This document shows, piece by piece, positions 1-10,599 of a stretch of 64,000 nucleotides of DNA. The notes under the pieces were generated by a model, which saw nothing but the letters and a program-made list of their open reading frames with translations, ran no database searches and had not been told where the DNA came from. This DNA is from Adiantum capillus-veneris. Taxonomy: Eukaryota > Streptophyta > Polypodiopsida > Polypodiales > Pteridaceae. Where the stretch lies: NCBI GenBank assembly GCA_014529385.2, contig CM043971.1:91249340-91313339 (forward strand), given 5' to 3'. The position numbers and the translations under genes are program-made. Every line of letters starts with the position of its first letter. Position 1 is the stretch's first letter.

Positions 1-1309
1 CTCAAATATGTGCAAAGATTTAGTAGTCGATTTTGACCTTGTCTGAAAACTAGCCCCTAGCACCTTCACAGAAACTAGCTTTAACTTCTTCTATTTGGGA
101 AAAAGATATACCACTCCCATAAAACAAAAATCTAGTTACACTATTAATCGTTGTTTGGTATCCATCAACTATTGTGATAGAAAATTTAGAGAATGGTTCC
201 AGAAAGAGAAAGAAAAATACAAAAACCAAATATGATTTTTTTTTGCAGAGAACCTACGATAACCCTTTAGCCTTCTAGGATGAATAAAAGTACATGATCA
301 CTCTTCCAACTATCCCTGAAGTCAATCCGATCAAAGCATCTCATCCCGGGATGTCAATAACAGACATTGAGCTTTGTCAACAAGAAATAAGAGAGCTACC
401 GCATAAAGGCATAGTTAAACCCTCCAATTCAAACTAGGCTTGCAAAGCCTTCTACATCAACAACCATAGTGAACAAAAGAGGGGAAAGAAGAGGTTGGTA
501 ATTGATTACAAACCTCTTAACAAATTTTTAGTTCCAAAGAAATTTCCTATCCCCCTTCAAGAAGATTTAATCAAAATCATAATGGAGCAAAAATCTTCTC
601 GAAATTCGATCTTAAAAGCGGATTCGGGCAATTCGAAGTACATCCTAAAGATATGTACAAAACAGCTTTTTTTTGTGCCTCAAGGTATGTATCAATGGAT
701 TTCCATGCCTATGGGATCAACAAATACCCCTTCAGAGTGCCAACTGAGGGTTGAAATAATATTTGGCTGTATTAAAAGTTTTTTTGTTGGTATATTTGGA
801 TGATATTCTTATATACTCCAAAAGTATTGAACAACATGTGCAACATTTGATCGAATTCCACAAGCTTCTAATCAAAACAGGTCTAGTTTTATCCTATAAC
901 AAATGCAGCTTTGCTCAAGAAGAAGTAGACTGCTAAGGTATCACTATTTGCAATGGATTTATCAAGCTACAGGAGCATGTATTAGCAAAAATTGCCAAAA
1001 CTCCAAATAAATCGAAAAATGTCACAGAGCTCCAACAATTCCTAGGATGCCTATATTGGATCAGTTGGAATATCCCTTATGTAGTCACCCTCACAAAGAA
1101 AATCAGGGCGCTTCTGCAGAAAAACAGTTCGAAGAAGTGGGATGCTTCCCATAGTAAAACCATTGAATTAATCAAAATGATATGCAAACAGCTCCCCCCA
1201 TTAAAGCTACCAGGCAAGGGACAACTTATCCTCTACACAGCTGCTTCGCTAGAAGCTTGGGGTGCAATTCTTTGCGAAGAGAACGAAAACAAAGAAATAA
1301 TAGTTTGCA
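1..1309 (+). pseudogene. Endogenous caulimovirid-like reverse transcriptase/RNase H, 5' part
   Basis: Remains of a pararetrovirus polymerase, which in living relatives copies pregenomic RNA into DNA. The RT domain is readable from about position 290. Seen: a VIDYKPLN block near 495-520, a PQGMYQW block near 675-700, and the YLDD active-site box at 793-804, one frame off from the upstream block because of a slip in the T-run near 779-786. An RNase H start (LYTAAS...WGAIL) lies near 1230-1275. Several stops and frameshifts break it, so it is dead. The frame is cut at 1309 by a LINE and resumes at 6827. RT-RNase H order and motif spacing fit Caulimoviridae better than Ty3 elements, and a movement-protein remnant further along (9255-10090) supports this. 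The genus cannot be assigned from this fragment. Confidence 0.8.
1291..1309. repeat. Target-site duplication, left copy (19 bp)
   Basis: The 19-mer AAAGAAATAATAGTTTGCA occurs here and again at 6827-6845, exactly flanking LINE-A copy 1. Removing the LINE and one copy rejoins the RNase H reading frame of the host pararetrovirus remnant, which fixes the insertion boundaries. Confidence 0.93.
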
Positions 1310-1796
1310 AAAAAAGCAAAGTGCTACACCCAATGGCGCTCGCTACTACTGCCCGCTTGCTCCCTCCCCCCCTTCTTCGCCATCGCTGCCTACCCCCTGC
1401 CCTTGCGTAGCACCCCTGCCATCACCTCCTCGTGCAGCCCTCCCTGCCCACCCCCTGCGTAGCCCGCCTTGCCCGGCCCCATGCGTAGCTAGCCCCTTGT
1501 GCTGTCCACCCTGCCCGCCTGCTGCCGCGCCCGCTTCCCAGCCCGCTGCCCCCCCATTTTGCTGCCTCTCGCGCTACCCAACCCCACCGCGCCTGCCACC
1601 CGCTTTGCCCCCCCCCTCCTCTACGCGCTTTGCCTTTTGTTCCCCCCCCCCCCCGGCCGCTTTCTTTGCTCTTTGTCTTTCTTCCCGAAGGTTTCCTTCA
1701 GCTCGCGTTGGCAGTGCTATTTTTTGGACAGTGCTCGTCAAGGTCTGTTGCAACGAAATCACTCTATCCGCTTCTCTGACACAGCAGTAGACACAG

Positions 1797-3711
1797 ATGG
1801 AGGCTCCAGCTCCACCACAGAGGGACTCTTCCGAAGCCCCCTCGCCCGACCCCGCTGAGCCCACCATTCGACTTGCTCTCTCATCGACAGAGCAAGCGAG
1901 CCTAGCTGCAGAGGTAGAGCGCTTGCAGGCGACTTCTGTCATCTGCAAGATTCTCGGCACCCGACCCAGCAGAGGAGAGCTACGTGACCTTCTCTAGGCC
2001 TGCCTTCTTGCAGAGGTGGGCAAGATCTTGGACGTACAGATACTCGGATGAGGCTACTATCAGATCGAGTTTGAGACCTCCGAGATGGCGTCCAAGGTCA
2101 TCGCCATGAGTCCATTGACCATCCGAGTAGCTCGAGCCCACTTTCGACAGTCGAGACATGGTTTTGACCCTGCTTCGGATGTTCTGGTAGAGGAGGCACA
2201 CATCCCCATCTCCGTCTGCTTTCCTGGTTTGCGGAGGGAGTACTTACCACTTTTGTCCAGGATAGGCTCAGCGATTGGGACTGTCTTGGAGACACTTCGC
2301 ACGGCAGCCTCAGTAGCTGCCAAGGCGGCTGGCATTCCCTCAGTTTGCGTTCTGGTCAGGGACACTTACACGCTCCCGAAGGTCATTCTTCTTCCTCGAG
2401 TGAGTGGAGGTTGGTTTAGACAGAGCGTGGAGTATTCGGGCCTCCCGAACCAGTGCTTCATTTGTCGACAGGTGGGCCATCTCACGAAGGCCTGTCCACG
2501 GAGGAGGCCTCGTCCTACACCACAAACTTAGCCCCAACTTACAAGGGTTGGCCAACAGCCACAGGTAGAGACACAACGCACACATGCAGAGCCACCCTTC
2601 GAGCCTGGGGCTCCAGCGGAGGAGGGATGGCAGCAGGTCCCTGGTTGACGAGGCAGGGGCCACAGCGACAGCTTGGCACTTAGAGTGATCCTCACGCGCC
2701 TACCCAGTAGCAGTGGGTTCCGACGGGGAACTGTTTTGGTCCTCTTCAGCAGGATGAGGTCCCTGCTCCATCCCCACCTCAGCTTCACCCTCGAAAGACC
2801 CCCCCCTCCCCCCCCTCCCCCAGAGTTTCCCCCCCTCCTCATCTTCCTCCCCCCCACCTCCTGCTCCCGCCGCCTCTTCCCCCCCCGCCCGTCTACCTCT
2901 GCCGCTCCCCCCCGTCCCTCCTCTCCACCTCTTCCCCCTGCTCCTACTCCCCCTCTCCCACTCCAGTTCCACAGGCGACCTAGGGGGCATGGCCATCTCC
3001 GGCTCCTAGGAGATCTCTTGGCAACGCCTTTGCCACGAGTTGCTTGGCAAGAGAGCGACAACCTTTCTTGCGAACCCCTCTACAGGTACATAGTCTCCCC
3101 TTGCAGCTATCCCTCGTGGTCTGACGAGCATCCACATTCGGCACCGATGGGACTTCTTCGACTACGACTTTACTCGTTTTCTTGGCAACCCCTCAGCACA
3201 CCATGAGGCAGCCTGCTTCAGGGTCCATGTTTTGTTCCTTGCAGCTAGGGGGATAGAAGCCTTGGACTCAGAGGTTGCCTTCTCTTTTCCCCTTTGCGGC
3301 AGGGATTAGACTGAGTGGACTCTCAACTTAGTGTTGGTGTGGTTGCACACACAGGTCCTAGAGTTCTCTCACCACATGGGAGAACTAGGAGTTACAGACA
3401 TGCTTCAGACTTTGTGGCCATTGGCCAAGTTTTCGGTGACCCCTCCAGATACAGCAGGCTGTAGAAACATTGTGGTTTACTTCTTTGCTGATACGCAGTG
3501 CTTGCCATGCTATGTACACATTCATGAGGACTCCTAGATAGAGGAGGTTGCTTTACATACGGCTCGCTCTACTTGGGCTTGGGCCAGGCACTCGTTGCAG
3601 TCACGCCTATCTAGAGGACGCTCGGATGCGGATTACTCCCCATCCAAGCCAGCCTCGAAGATAGCACGTTTAGCTACTGCGGCAACATTTGTTCTCTCTC
3701 GCTCCCCATGA
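1797..3711 (+). pseudogene. LINE-A copy 1 ORF1 (DUF4283-like, CCHC zinc knuckle, proline-rich)
   Basis: RNA-binding, gag-like protein of an L1-type plant LINE. It begins MEAPAPPQRDSSEAP. A DUF4283-like domain follows (about 2040-2440), then a zinc knuckle CFICRQVGHLTKAC (about 2455-2500), a long Pro-rich stretch (about 2790-2960), and a second conserved block up to SKPASKIARLA. In-frame TAG stops occur at 1995-1997 and near 2527, where sister copies encode Gln, and others downstream. Its natural TGA (3709-3711) overlaps the ATG of ORF2 as ATGA, which suggests reinitiation coupling in the ancestor. Reading frames on the opposite strand over the C-rich part are compositional shadows. Confidence 0.85.
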
Positions 3712-6687
3712 GGATCATCTCATGGAACGTGCAGGGACTTGGTGGGCCCCCGTTTCAGAGTCAGCGGGGCCGATTGCGTCAGAAGCTTCAACGCTGCTTT
3801 GTGGGAGGAGAGATTGGTCTCCTTATGCTACAGGAGCACCATTTGTGTGAGAGCCACATTAGACATTGTGGCGATCTCTTACGTGGTCGATATGATACTT
3901 TTTGGTCAACTGCTTTTGGACCTGGAGGCATCCAGGGTGGGGTATGTATGACTATTGCGGATTCTTTGCAGCAGGCCATTGTGGGCAGAGGGATTATTGT
4001 GCCAGGCAGGGCTCAATGGATCACTATGCAGGTTTAGGGTTGCCTTGTGGGCTTCTTGAACATCTATGCGCCCAATGTGGCGAGTGCACGAGCAGAGTTT
4101 TGGACATAGATAGTAGAGTCTCTGTCGCAGGCAGAACACTTGTGCATAGGGGGGACTTCAACATGTTGGAGGACCCTTCTGACAGGATTGGTGGTAGCCA
4201 TGCTACTGTACATGGAGTTGAGATGGCAGCTTGGGAGAGTTTTTGTATGACTCGGAGGGTCTCGGATGCGTGGCAACACTCTAGTTTTGTGATGCGTGCA
4301 GTTGCTATAGACTTTTACCGTGAGTTACTGTTAGCAAAGCCTCAGCCAGAGCGTCAGGATGTATGCAGGGAGCAGGTGTGGGCACATATGCCTTGCCTTG
4401 TGACTGAGGAGATGCCTCAGAGGCTTGAGCTGCCACTTTAGCTTGAGGAGTTGCACACGGCTCTTAGTGCTTCTGGACGCTGAGTTTGCTGACGACTCAG
4501 CCTTGTACTTGGATGGCCAAGAAGCCAACCTCCATAGCTGTGAGCAGGCTCTTGAGACCTTCTATTGTGCATCTGGCACACTGATCAACTGGAGAAAGAC
4601 AGTGGCTTTCTCGATTGGCAGTGCTCCTGTGCCCGATTGGATGCCAGGTGTGGGTTTCAGGTGGATTCCCTAGGGACTGCAGTTCGGTACTTGGGCTGTA
4701 AGGTTGGTTTGGACTTGTCTCCCAAGCAGCAGATTGCTCCCCTCCTCCTCTCTATCAAGAGGAAGTTGCTACATTGGAGCTCCACACGACTTTCTCTTGG
4801 CTGGCAGAGTTGTAGTGGCCAACCAGGTGTTGTCTACTATGTGGTACATCACTTCTTGCTGGATCTTCTCGAGTTCTTGTATCAGCCAGGTAGAGCGGCT
4901 GATCAGGAACTTCCTTTGGTCAGGGCGAGACACGCTGACAGCCCGGGCCAAAGTGGCTTGGTAGGTCATCACCCTTCCTTGTTCACAGGGAGGTCTAAGA
5001 ATCATAGACCCGGCACAGCAGAGCAGAGCCCTTCTGGGGAAGTTCATCGTCCGAGGTCTTCTTCCAGGTGAGGAGCCCTTGAAGGAGTTCTTGTTACAGC
5101 GGCTTCATGCTAGGGTGCCTCAGGCAGGAGGCCCTGGCAACCTTCGACCAGATGGATCTTCACAGAGATGCGCAGAGTTGGTTTGAGTAGGAGACTGGAG
5201 GATCACTTCGCTGTGGGGTTGCTTCGATCTTGGGAGCACCTGCGGTGAGGTCTGGAGCACCGTGAGCCTACTTGCATGGAGGAGCATCTGCGATAGCCCC
5301 TTGTTTGGAACCCCATGGTTAGCACTCAGAGAGGCCACTTGGTTGGTAGTCGGCCTCATGTTTCCTGGGGTCCCATGGCAGTGGGTCCAACACGCTCTCT
5401 AGGTGACTGGTTAGAGTTTTCACGCTTGTCAGAGGAGTTGGAGGGTTTCCAGCGCTACAGGGCATGAGAGGGGTACGGAGCATGTGCCAGGACATTTCAG
5501 AGGCAGTTCCAGCTGAGTGGCTCACACCTCTCGAGCCAGGCAAATGGATGGGAGCCTTCACACGACTGGAGGTTCTCATCTCAGTCCGGGCCTACTCAGA
5601 GACTGTTCCATCCCTTTTTTTTCGAGTTACAGGGTGAGGGATGCTTACAACGAGTTGCAGTAGAGGCCCCGCAGGTGGCAGAGTGCTGTTTTCAGAGGAT
5701 CCGAGTGGTGGGCATCTGTGGGAGGACTTGTGTCATCGATCCTGACCTAGCAGCTCTTGAGACTGGACACTGGAGACTGTGGGCTTGGGAGTGCTGTCCA
5801 CTGGCATGAGTACAATGGGATCCTGGAGAGTGGCTTTGGAGGGACCCTTTCTATTTTGCAGACCACCCAGGCGTCCCGTTATTTCAGTACATTGTTCGAC
5901 TGGGACGTCACATACTAGCAGCACAGAGCGAGGCCTGCCCCGCTGCAACACCTCATTTGGCAGGAGGAGGGTCTCACAGCTGAGTTCTTGGCTGCCTTTT
6001 GGGAAAGGTTGTGGGACTCCAGATAGCCGAGGCGAGTCACCTTGTTTCAGTGGCTGGTCGCACACAGAGCTTTAGCAGTTGGGAGCTGGCTAGTGCATAG
6101 TGGTCTCTCGGCCGCATGTGTAGCTTGTGACCATCTTGTGGAGAGTCAGCGTCACTGTCTTTGGGACTGTCCTTTGGCACAACAGGTGTGGCTTCGTGTT
6201 CTTCGGCTGGTGCCTGCTCTCTCCACAGTACACTTGGGGAGCAGCGGCTTGGTCCACCCTCACGGGCCCGGCACTTCAGTTTGAGCTATCTTCCACCACC
6301 AGGATGATAGTGATGCAGGGGGGGGGGGGACCTACACTCCAGCCTGCCACAGAGCTTACTCCACAGGAGTGGTGCAGTGAGAGAGAGGATTGTTGGGAGC
6401 TTATCAGTGGCCTGACACTCTGGTTCATCTGGCGGGCCCGTTGCTTTCGCATCTTTGAGGCTCGCCCTGTGCCACCAACAGAGACTGTTTGCGATCTTTG
6501 GCTAGAGCCGATCCACACTCTCAGAGGACAGCTCGAGAGACTACAGGGCAGCTCCGACCGCATGCAGGAGCGCAAAGAGGCTTTCCTTCCACCCTAGCGT
6601 CCTGGGCATTTCTACACCATGGTCCAGGGTGTACTCCGATGGCACTACCGACCACCTGTGTGGCTTTTCCCTCCTCCCATCTCTTGA
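3708..6687 (+). pseudogene. LINE-A copy 1 ORF2 (APE endonuclease, deleted RT, zf-RVT)
   Basis: Polyprotein that in an intact LINE nicks target DNA and reverse-transcribes the element RNA. The start MRIISWNVQGLGG is a typical APE-endonuclease N-terminus and runs cleanly to a TAG at 4035-4037 (CAG in copy 2 at 22837-22839). The endonuclease end and the RT fingers and palm are deleted; sequence resumes just before EFADDSALYLDG (about 4475-4515), so the FADD box survives without its domain. The thumb/connection region and the zf-RVT segment (ACVACDH...SQRHCLWDCP, about 6110-6180) follow, with a C-terminal region containing LTLWFIWRARCFR. Many stops and frameshifts. Confidence 0.87.
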
Positions 6688-6826
6688 TTTAGCCCCATTG
6701 TACATATGCTATTTTTCATTGGGAGAGTCTCCCCATCATGGTTGTTGTAGCCCTCTCTTGAAGAGGTGGTTGTAGCCCTATGGGTAGTTTCATTAACTAA
6801 TAGAAGGATCTTTTTCTCGGAAAGAA

Positions 6827-6845
6827 AAAGAAATAATAGTTTGCA
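6827..6845. repeat. Target-site duplication, right copy (19 bp)
   Basis: Identical to 1291-1309. It lies directly after the A/G-rich tail of LINE-A copy 1. Confidence 0.93.
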
Positions 6846-7150
6846 GATTTGCTAGCGGCTCCTTCCAAAAAGCAGAGAAAAGTTATCCTTCTGCTCAGAG
6901 AGAAATTCTTGCTCCAAAATAAGCATAAATAAATTTAGGCTATTTGTTTTGGGAAGAGTCTTAATTCTCCGAATGGATCTCAACAATTTTTAAGATTCCT
7001 CACTTCAAAAAATGCTAGCGAAGACAAACGACTAATCTGATGGACGTCTTGGTTTGCTCAGTGGGACTACAAGTATGAACACGTTAAAGGCTCAAAAAAT
7101 GTCCTTGCTGACATCTTAAGTCAACTCATTCCACAGGCGGGGTGGAGTGA
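6827..7150 (+). pseudogene. Endogenous caulimovirid-like RNase H, 3' part
   Basis: Continuation of the RNase H domain cut at 1309. After the TSD the frame reads CRFASGSFQKAEKSYPSAQ, matching the RNase H segment that follows WGAIL in caulimovirid polymerases. Further on there are a degraded middle and a GSKNVLADILS-type block near 7090-7125 that marks the domain's end. Stops near 6920 and 6955 break it. The polymerase seems to end about 7150, followed by non-coding DNA, as at the end of a caulimovirid genome. Confidence 0.75.
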
Positions 7151-7267
7151 CATCATCTCTTAGGTCATGAAAGATGCCACGGCTGTGCCAGCACATAGTG
7201 ATTGGAAAAAAGCGTGAGCATCAAAACTATAGTGGCGTGCCCCTGAAGATTCCACCTCAAACGCTAA

Positions 7268-7400
7268 AGCCACTTTAGAAAAGGGATTCCCTCTCCACTA
7301 ATAAAGTCACCTTAGAAAAGTGATTCCCTCTCCACTAGTAACTTAGTGCTCACGAAAAAATACTTGCCTTTGAATGGCACCTCACCTCTTTATATAAAGA
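7268..7400 (+). promoter_or_regulatory. Promoter-like intergenic region of the caulimovirid remnant
   Basis: Between the polymerase remnant and later sequence lies a pair of near-identical 30-bp repeats (7271-7300 and 7308-7337; core TTAGAAAAG.GATTCCCTC), then a strong TATA box TATATAAAG at 7391-7399. Caulimovirids carry a pregenomic-RNA promoter with duplicated upstream elements in the large intergenic region after the polymerase, so position and layout fit. Alternatively the TATA box belongs to the truncated copia element just downstream. Assignment is by context only. Confidence 0.45.
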
Positions 7401-7413
7401 GAGCGCTCCTTCA

Positions 7414-8848
7414 TTGTCTGTGAAGCGCACCATTGTTCCTCACATTCGTTCAACAAAATTTGCAAAACAGGCTTGGGATATTCTAGCAGGTCTTTATGCA
7501 AGTCGCAATGAGGCTAAAATTGCTTTGCTGCGTAAAGAGCTGGAATCGAAGATTATGCATGAGGAAGAAGATATGGACACTTTCCTTGCTGGTGTCAAGG
7601 ATATCAATGAGAAACTTATTTGTGCAGGTGAAGTCATTTTAGACAGTTCCCTTGTGCAGACTGTTCATGATGCCTTACAAGATTCTTACCAGACTTTTGC
7701 TAGTACTTGGAGACTTATGACCCAAGGAAATCCTGAAGTTGTCAAGTTTGATACATTATGCACATTGCTGTTGCAAGAGTCACTTTCCAAAAAAAACAGG
7801 ACTAGATAGCGTGTAGTTGAATAGGCTTTTATTTCTTCTCAAAGAAAGGGTGGTAACAGCAATGCAACCACTTTTTATGGTTCTGCTGCGAGTGGCAAAA
7901 CTTTTGTTCCCAATGCTTCTACTGGCAACACTTCGTCTGGCAATTTTAATGGTAAGGGCAAAAAGAAGATGCGTTGCCATTATTGTAAAGCTAATGATCA
8001 CTTGATCAAGCAGTGTCCTAAGTTGAAGGCCAAAGAGGCTAAGAAGAAAGAGGGTGGTTCCACTACGAATGTAGCCATTGTTGAGTCTTCTGTAAAAGGA
8101 GATTGTGATGCTAATGTTGATGCAGAATGGGCTTTTAGTGTAGAGTGTACTTACAATCCAACTATCCATGATGCATGCATGTCAGTTGTTGCAGATTGAC
8201 ATGTGTGGTATTTTGACAGTGGTGCTACAAAGCACATTACCTCACATCATGAATTGTTCACCTCTCTCGAGTCTGTCCCTCATGGGAATTCAGTCACTTG
8301 TGCCAACAATGCCTCTTATCTGGTTCAGGGAGTTGGAAAGATTGTGCTTACTCCTGCAAATGGCAGTTCTTTCACACTTGTTGATGCACTTTTTGTACTT
8401 GGGATCAAGAAGAATCTTTTGTCTGTATCTGCACTTGCTAGACTTGGACTTGTAGTCAAATTTGTAGATGACAGATGTGCATTTCATGATCTCAGTTTTG
8501 GTGATAAAATTGTTGCATCTGGGCTTTTGTGTTGTGGGCTGTATAAGCTCACTTTGTATGACAAGTGTGGACAAAATTTTGCAAATGCAGTTGCAAATTT
8601 AAGGGCTATTTCAAATGCAAAACTTTGGCATGCACGTTTTGGTCATCTGAATTTTGCCAGTTTGCTGCGTTTGCAGAAATCTGATATGGTTGCTTCTTTG
8701 CCGCCTCTTGAAGCACCTATTAAACATGTTTGTGAAGGCTTATGTGCCAACACAAGACAACCTTGCAGATCTTTTCACAAAGGCATTGTCTTGTGAGAAG
8801 CTCGAAGATTTCCGCAAAGCTTTGGGCTTACTCCCCTTTGTGGACTGA
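7414..8848 (+). pseudogene. Ty1-copia gag-protease remnant fused to RNase H tail
   Basis: The gag UBN2-type domain (7414-7809) includes AKQAWDILAGLYASRNEAK. A zinc knuckle CHYCKANDHLIKQC lies at about 7972-8014. The protease box is WYFDSGATKHITSH (about 8206-8245), with the gag-pre-integrase block KLWHARFGHLNFASLL (about 8625-8670). At about 8730 it jumps, in another frame, to VPTQDNLADLFTKAL (about 8745-8785), the standard copia RNase H C-terminus, ending at the stop at 8846-8848. A TAG at 7807-7809 and frameshifts near 7810-7970 separate gag from protease. The protease keeps the D-S-G triad, but without integrase and RT the element is inert. Confidence 0.85.
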
Positions 8849-8923
8849 TCGTGTCCTCAGGGCATGGCACTTCTTTTTACTCATGTGCCAGCTCTCATTC
8901 ACCGCATCACTCCAGGGGGGATT

Positions 8924-9240
8924 TGTTACCATCTACATGCGGTAGTGATGTGTGTGAGCACATTAGGACCGCCGGGGTATTTTTTCCCTCTTTAGGAGGT
9001 TTTTTCCCCCGTGCATTTTATATACACCCATTCATTCTAGGGCTATCTATCTTTCATGGCACACTAAGTAACACACTCTCTATTGTGTGCCTTGAGCTTC
9101 CTTCATCTTCTCCAAGATGTATGCGTTTCCTTGCAACCCTAATTGCAACAGAGATCATTGTCAAAAGTGACACAGTCTCTTGCGCATCTCTCCATAGCTG
9201 TAGAAGAAGCAGAGTCCCCTGCGCAATGGCAGATACCAAC
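8924..9240 (+). repeat. Probable 3' LTR of the copia remnant
   Basis: Begins TGTTACCATC directly after a polypurine-like tract (8912-8921, CCAGGGGGGA), the expected layout of a copia 3' LTR. A TATA-like TTTTATATACACC lies near 9017-9029. There is no 5' partner to define the end; movement-protein homology resumes soon after 9250. Confidence 0.5.
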
Positions 9241-9254
9241 CCTAAAACCTAATC

Positions 9255-10090
9255 ATGTATATAAATATAAAAATTTATTTAAACTTAAAGCCTTAACAAT
9301 TTACTCAGACAATAGATCAGTTGCATCTATCCCTACAGATAATCAAATGCATTTTATAAAGCTCACTGAGATCCTATAGCATGATAAAGGTGAAGCCATT
9401 AAAAAGGGCTATCACTTTGTTCATCTTGGTTGTGTACAAATAGGAGTAAACCCTCTGTTTAGAACAAGTTTAACAATATCTTGTTTAATAATGATTCTAG
9501 ATACCCGACATAGAAATTTGCAAGACCAATTCCTTGGAGGAATTGAAAGCAACTTAGCAGATGGACCAATTTATATGCAAGTTCATCCAAATTATAATGT
9601 GTCACTTGATGACCCCTATTTTGGCAAAGCTTTAACTCTTGCAATTAAAATAGTCGGTTGTGATCTAAAGCACATGACCCCCAATGTAGAAATTGCTTTT
9701 TCTGTCTTAGGAAGAGCAGTAGACTCAAGGACTTCCTACAATTTATGAAGGGAAATTGATAGCAAAAGAGAAAAAAGATCATAAAGGGCAAAACATCATT
9801 ATGCGTTCTGATGATCATTCTCAAATGCTGCGATGTGACCAAATTGCATGGACGGAAGTAAAATTACATGAGAATTAGGCGGTAGACATTCAACCTACCT
9901 TAAAGTCATAAATAGTTAATAGAGTATTGAATATTGATAATATAGACTCATCTAATTATGTTATTAGCTCTCAAAAACCTATCTCTTCTCCTATTGTGCA
10001 TAAAGCCCCTACCAAGTCTAGAGCAATGAGAATAAAGGATTGTCAGCATTTAAAAACTTTTGAGAATGAAGATAAAACTGCTTAAGACTA
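9255..10090 (+). pseudogene. Endogenous caulimovirid-like movement protein remnant
   Basis: Related to plant-virus movement proteins of the 30K type, which widen plasmodesmata for cell-to-cell spread. The readable part runs from about 9270 to 9750. Recognisable blocks are HFVHLGCVQIGVNPLFRTSL (about 9410-9470), a DTRHRNLQDQFLGGIE block (9500-9550) and DGPIYMQVHPNYNVSLDDP (9560-9615). The frame is broken by a stop near 9379 and others after 9745. The stretch to about 10090 (QKPISSPIVHKAP) may be the protein's C-terminus or the start of a coat-protein region. In caulimovirids the movement protein is first and the polymerase last, so polymerase, promoter region and movement protein in this order is what a circular genome, or head-to-tail copies, would give. 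Confidence 0.7.
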
Positions 10091-10599
10091 ATGGGTCAAA
10101 CTGCCCCGTCATCCTCTGCATTCTCAATACAGTTTTGTATGATTGAAGGTGAAGATTTATTACCCCTTATGTTATAACGACTAATCACACAAAACCCCGT
10201 CCTGAAGTGCTCCAAAGTAATTATCAGACAGTGAAGCTGCATATGCTTAAAAAGAGTTACACGACTTACATAAGCTTGTTTCTGAGTCAAGCCAAAATCC
10301 TACTCAATTGCATACACAACTTCAAATCATGCTTACAATATCTTCTCCCTCATGGCATACTCATTTAATCGTACCGTCTTCTAAAAACTTGCCATACTTC
10401 TCATTCAAAAAGACGTCTCAATAGCTTCCACTTTCCCAAGAATAATTTCCAACGTAGAAGCTTCTCCACTCATATCTCATAGTGCTCAATGCTTGAGTGT
10501 CTTTTGGAATTTTCTCCTTCACTCCACCATGCATAACATACATAGATTTCAACGCTTATGCTTATCTATACTAGCTTGAGTGGCAAACATAAATAAACT
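10091..10599. other. No gene recognised
   Basis: AT-rich DNA without convincing coding potential on either strand; the short open frames are not similar to anything I recognise. It may include the decayed end of the caulimovirid integrant. Confidence 0.5.

Larger units (their letters stand above)
1310..6826 (+). mobile_element. LINE-A copy 1 (L1-clade non-LTR retrotransposon), about 5.5 kb
   Basis: Non-LTR element with a C-rich 5' UTR (1310-1796), ORF1 (1797-3711), ORF2 (3708-6687), and a 3' UTR ending in an A/G-rich tail next to the TSD. It inserted into the caulimovirid RNase H. The 3' UTR carries a GGGAGAGTCTCCCC palindrome (6721-6734) and two TGTAGCCCT boxes, which recur in copies 2 and 3. 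Relative to copies 2 and 3 it lacks about 1 kb of ORF2, from the distal endonuclease and the RT palm, so this copy cannot move by itself. Domain order (zinc-knuckle ORF1, APE endonuclease, RT, zf-RVT) places it with plant L1 elements. Confidence 0.92.
7412..9240 (+). mobile_element. Ty1-copia element, 5'-truncated and internally deleted
   Basis: Copia order gag, CCHC, protease, pre-integrase, then directly the last residues of RNase H, a purine tract and an LTR-like end. No 5' LTR is visible; gag starts abruptly about 7412. Integrase, RT and most of RNase H (about 3 kb in an intact element) are missing at a junction near 8725-8735. The element lies between the caulimovirid polymerase and the movement-protein remnant, so it probably inserted into the integrated viral DNA. 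The right edge is estimated. Confidence 0.78.

Noticed and set aside
2528-3061. 177-codon open frames on both strands in a C/G-rich stretch
   Set aside because: Caused by the Pro-rich coding part of LINE-A ORF1; the same effect occurs at the other two copies.
1-10090. A complete or active pararetrovirus
   Set aside because: Stops, frameshifts, missing coat-protein and protease parts, and two large insertions; only relic segments remain.
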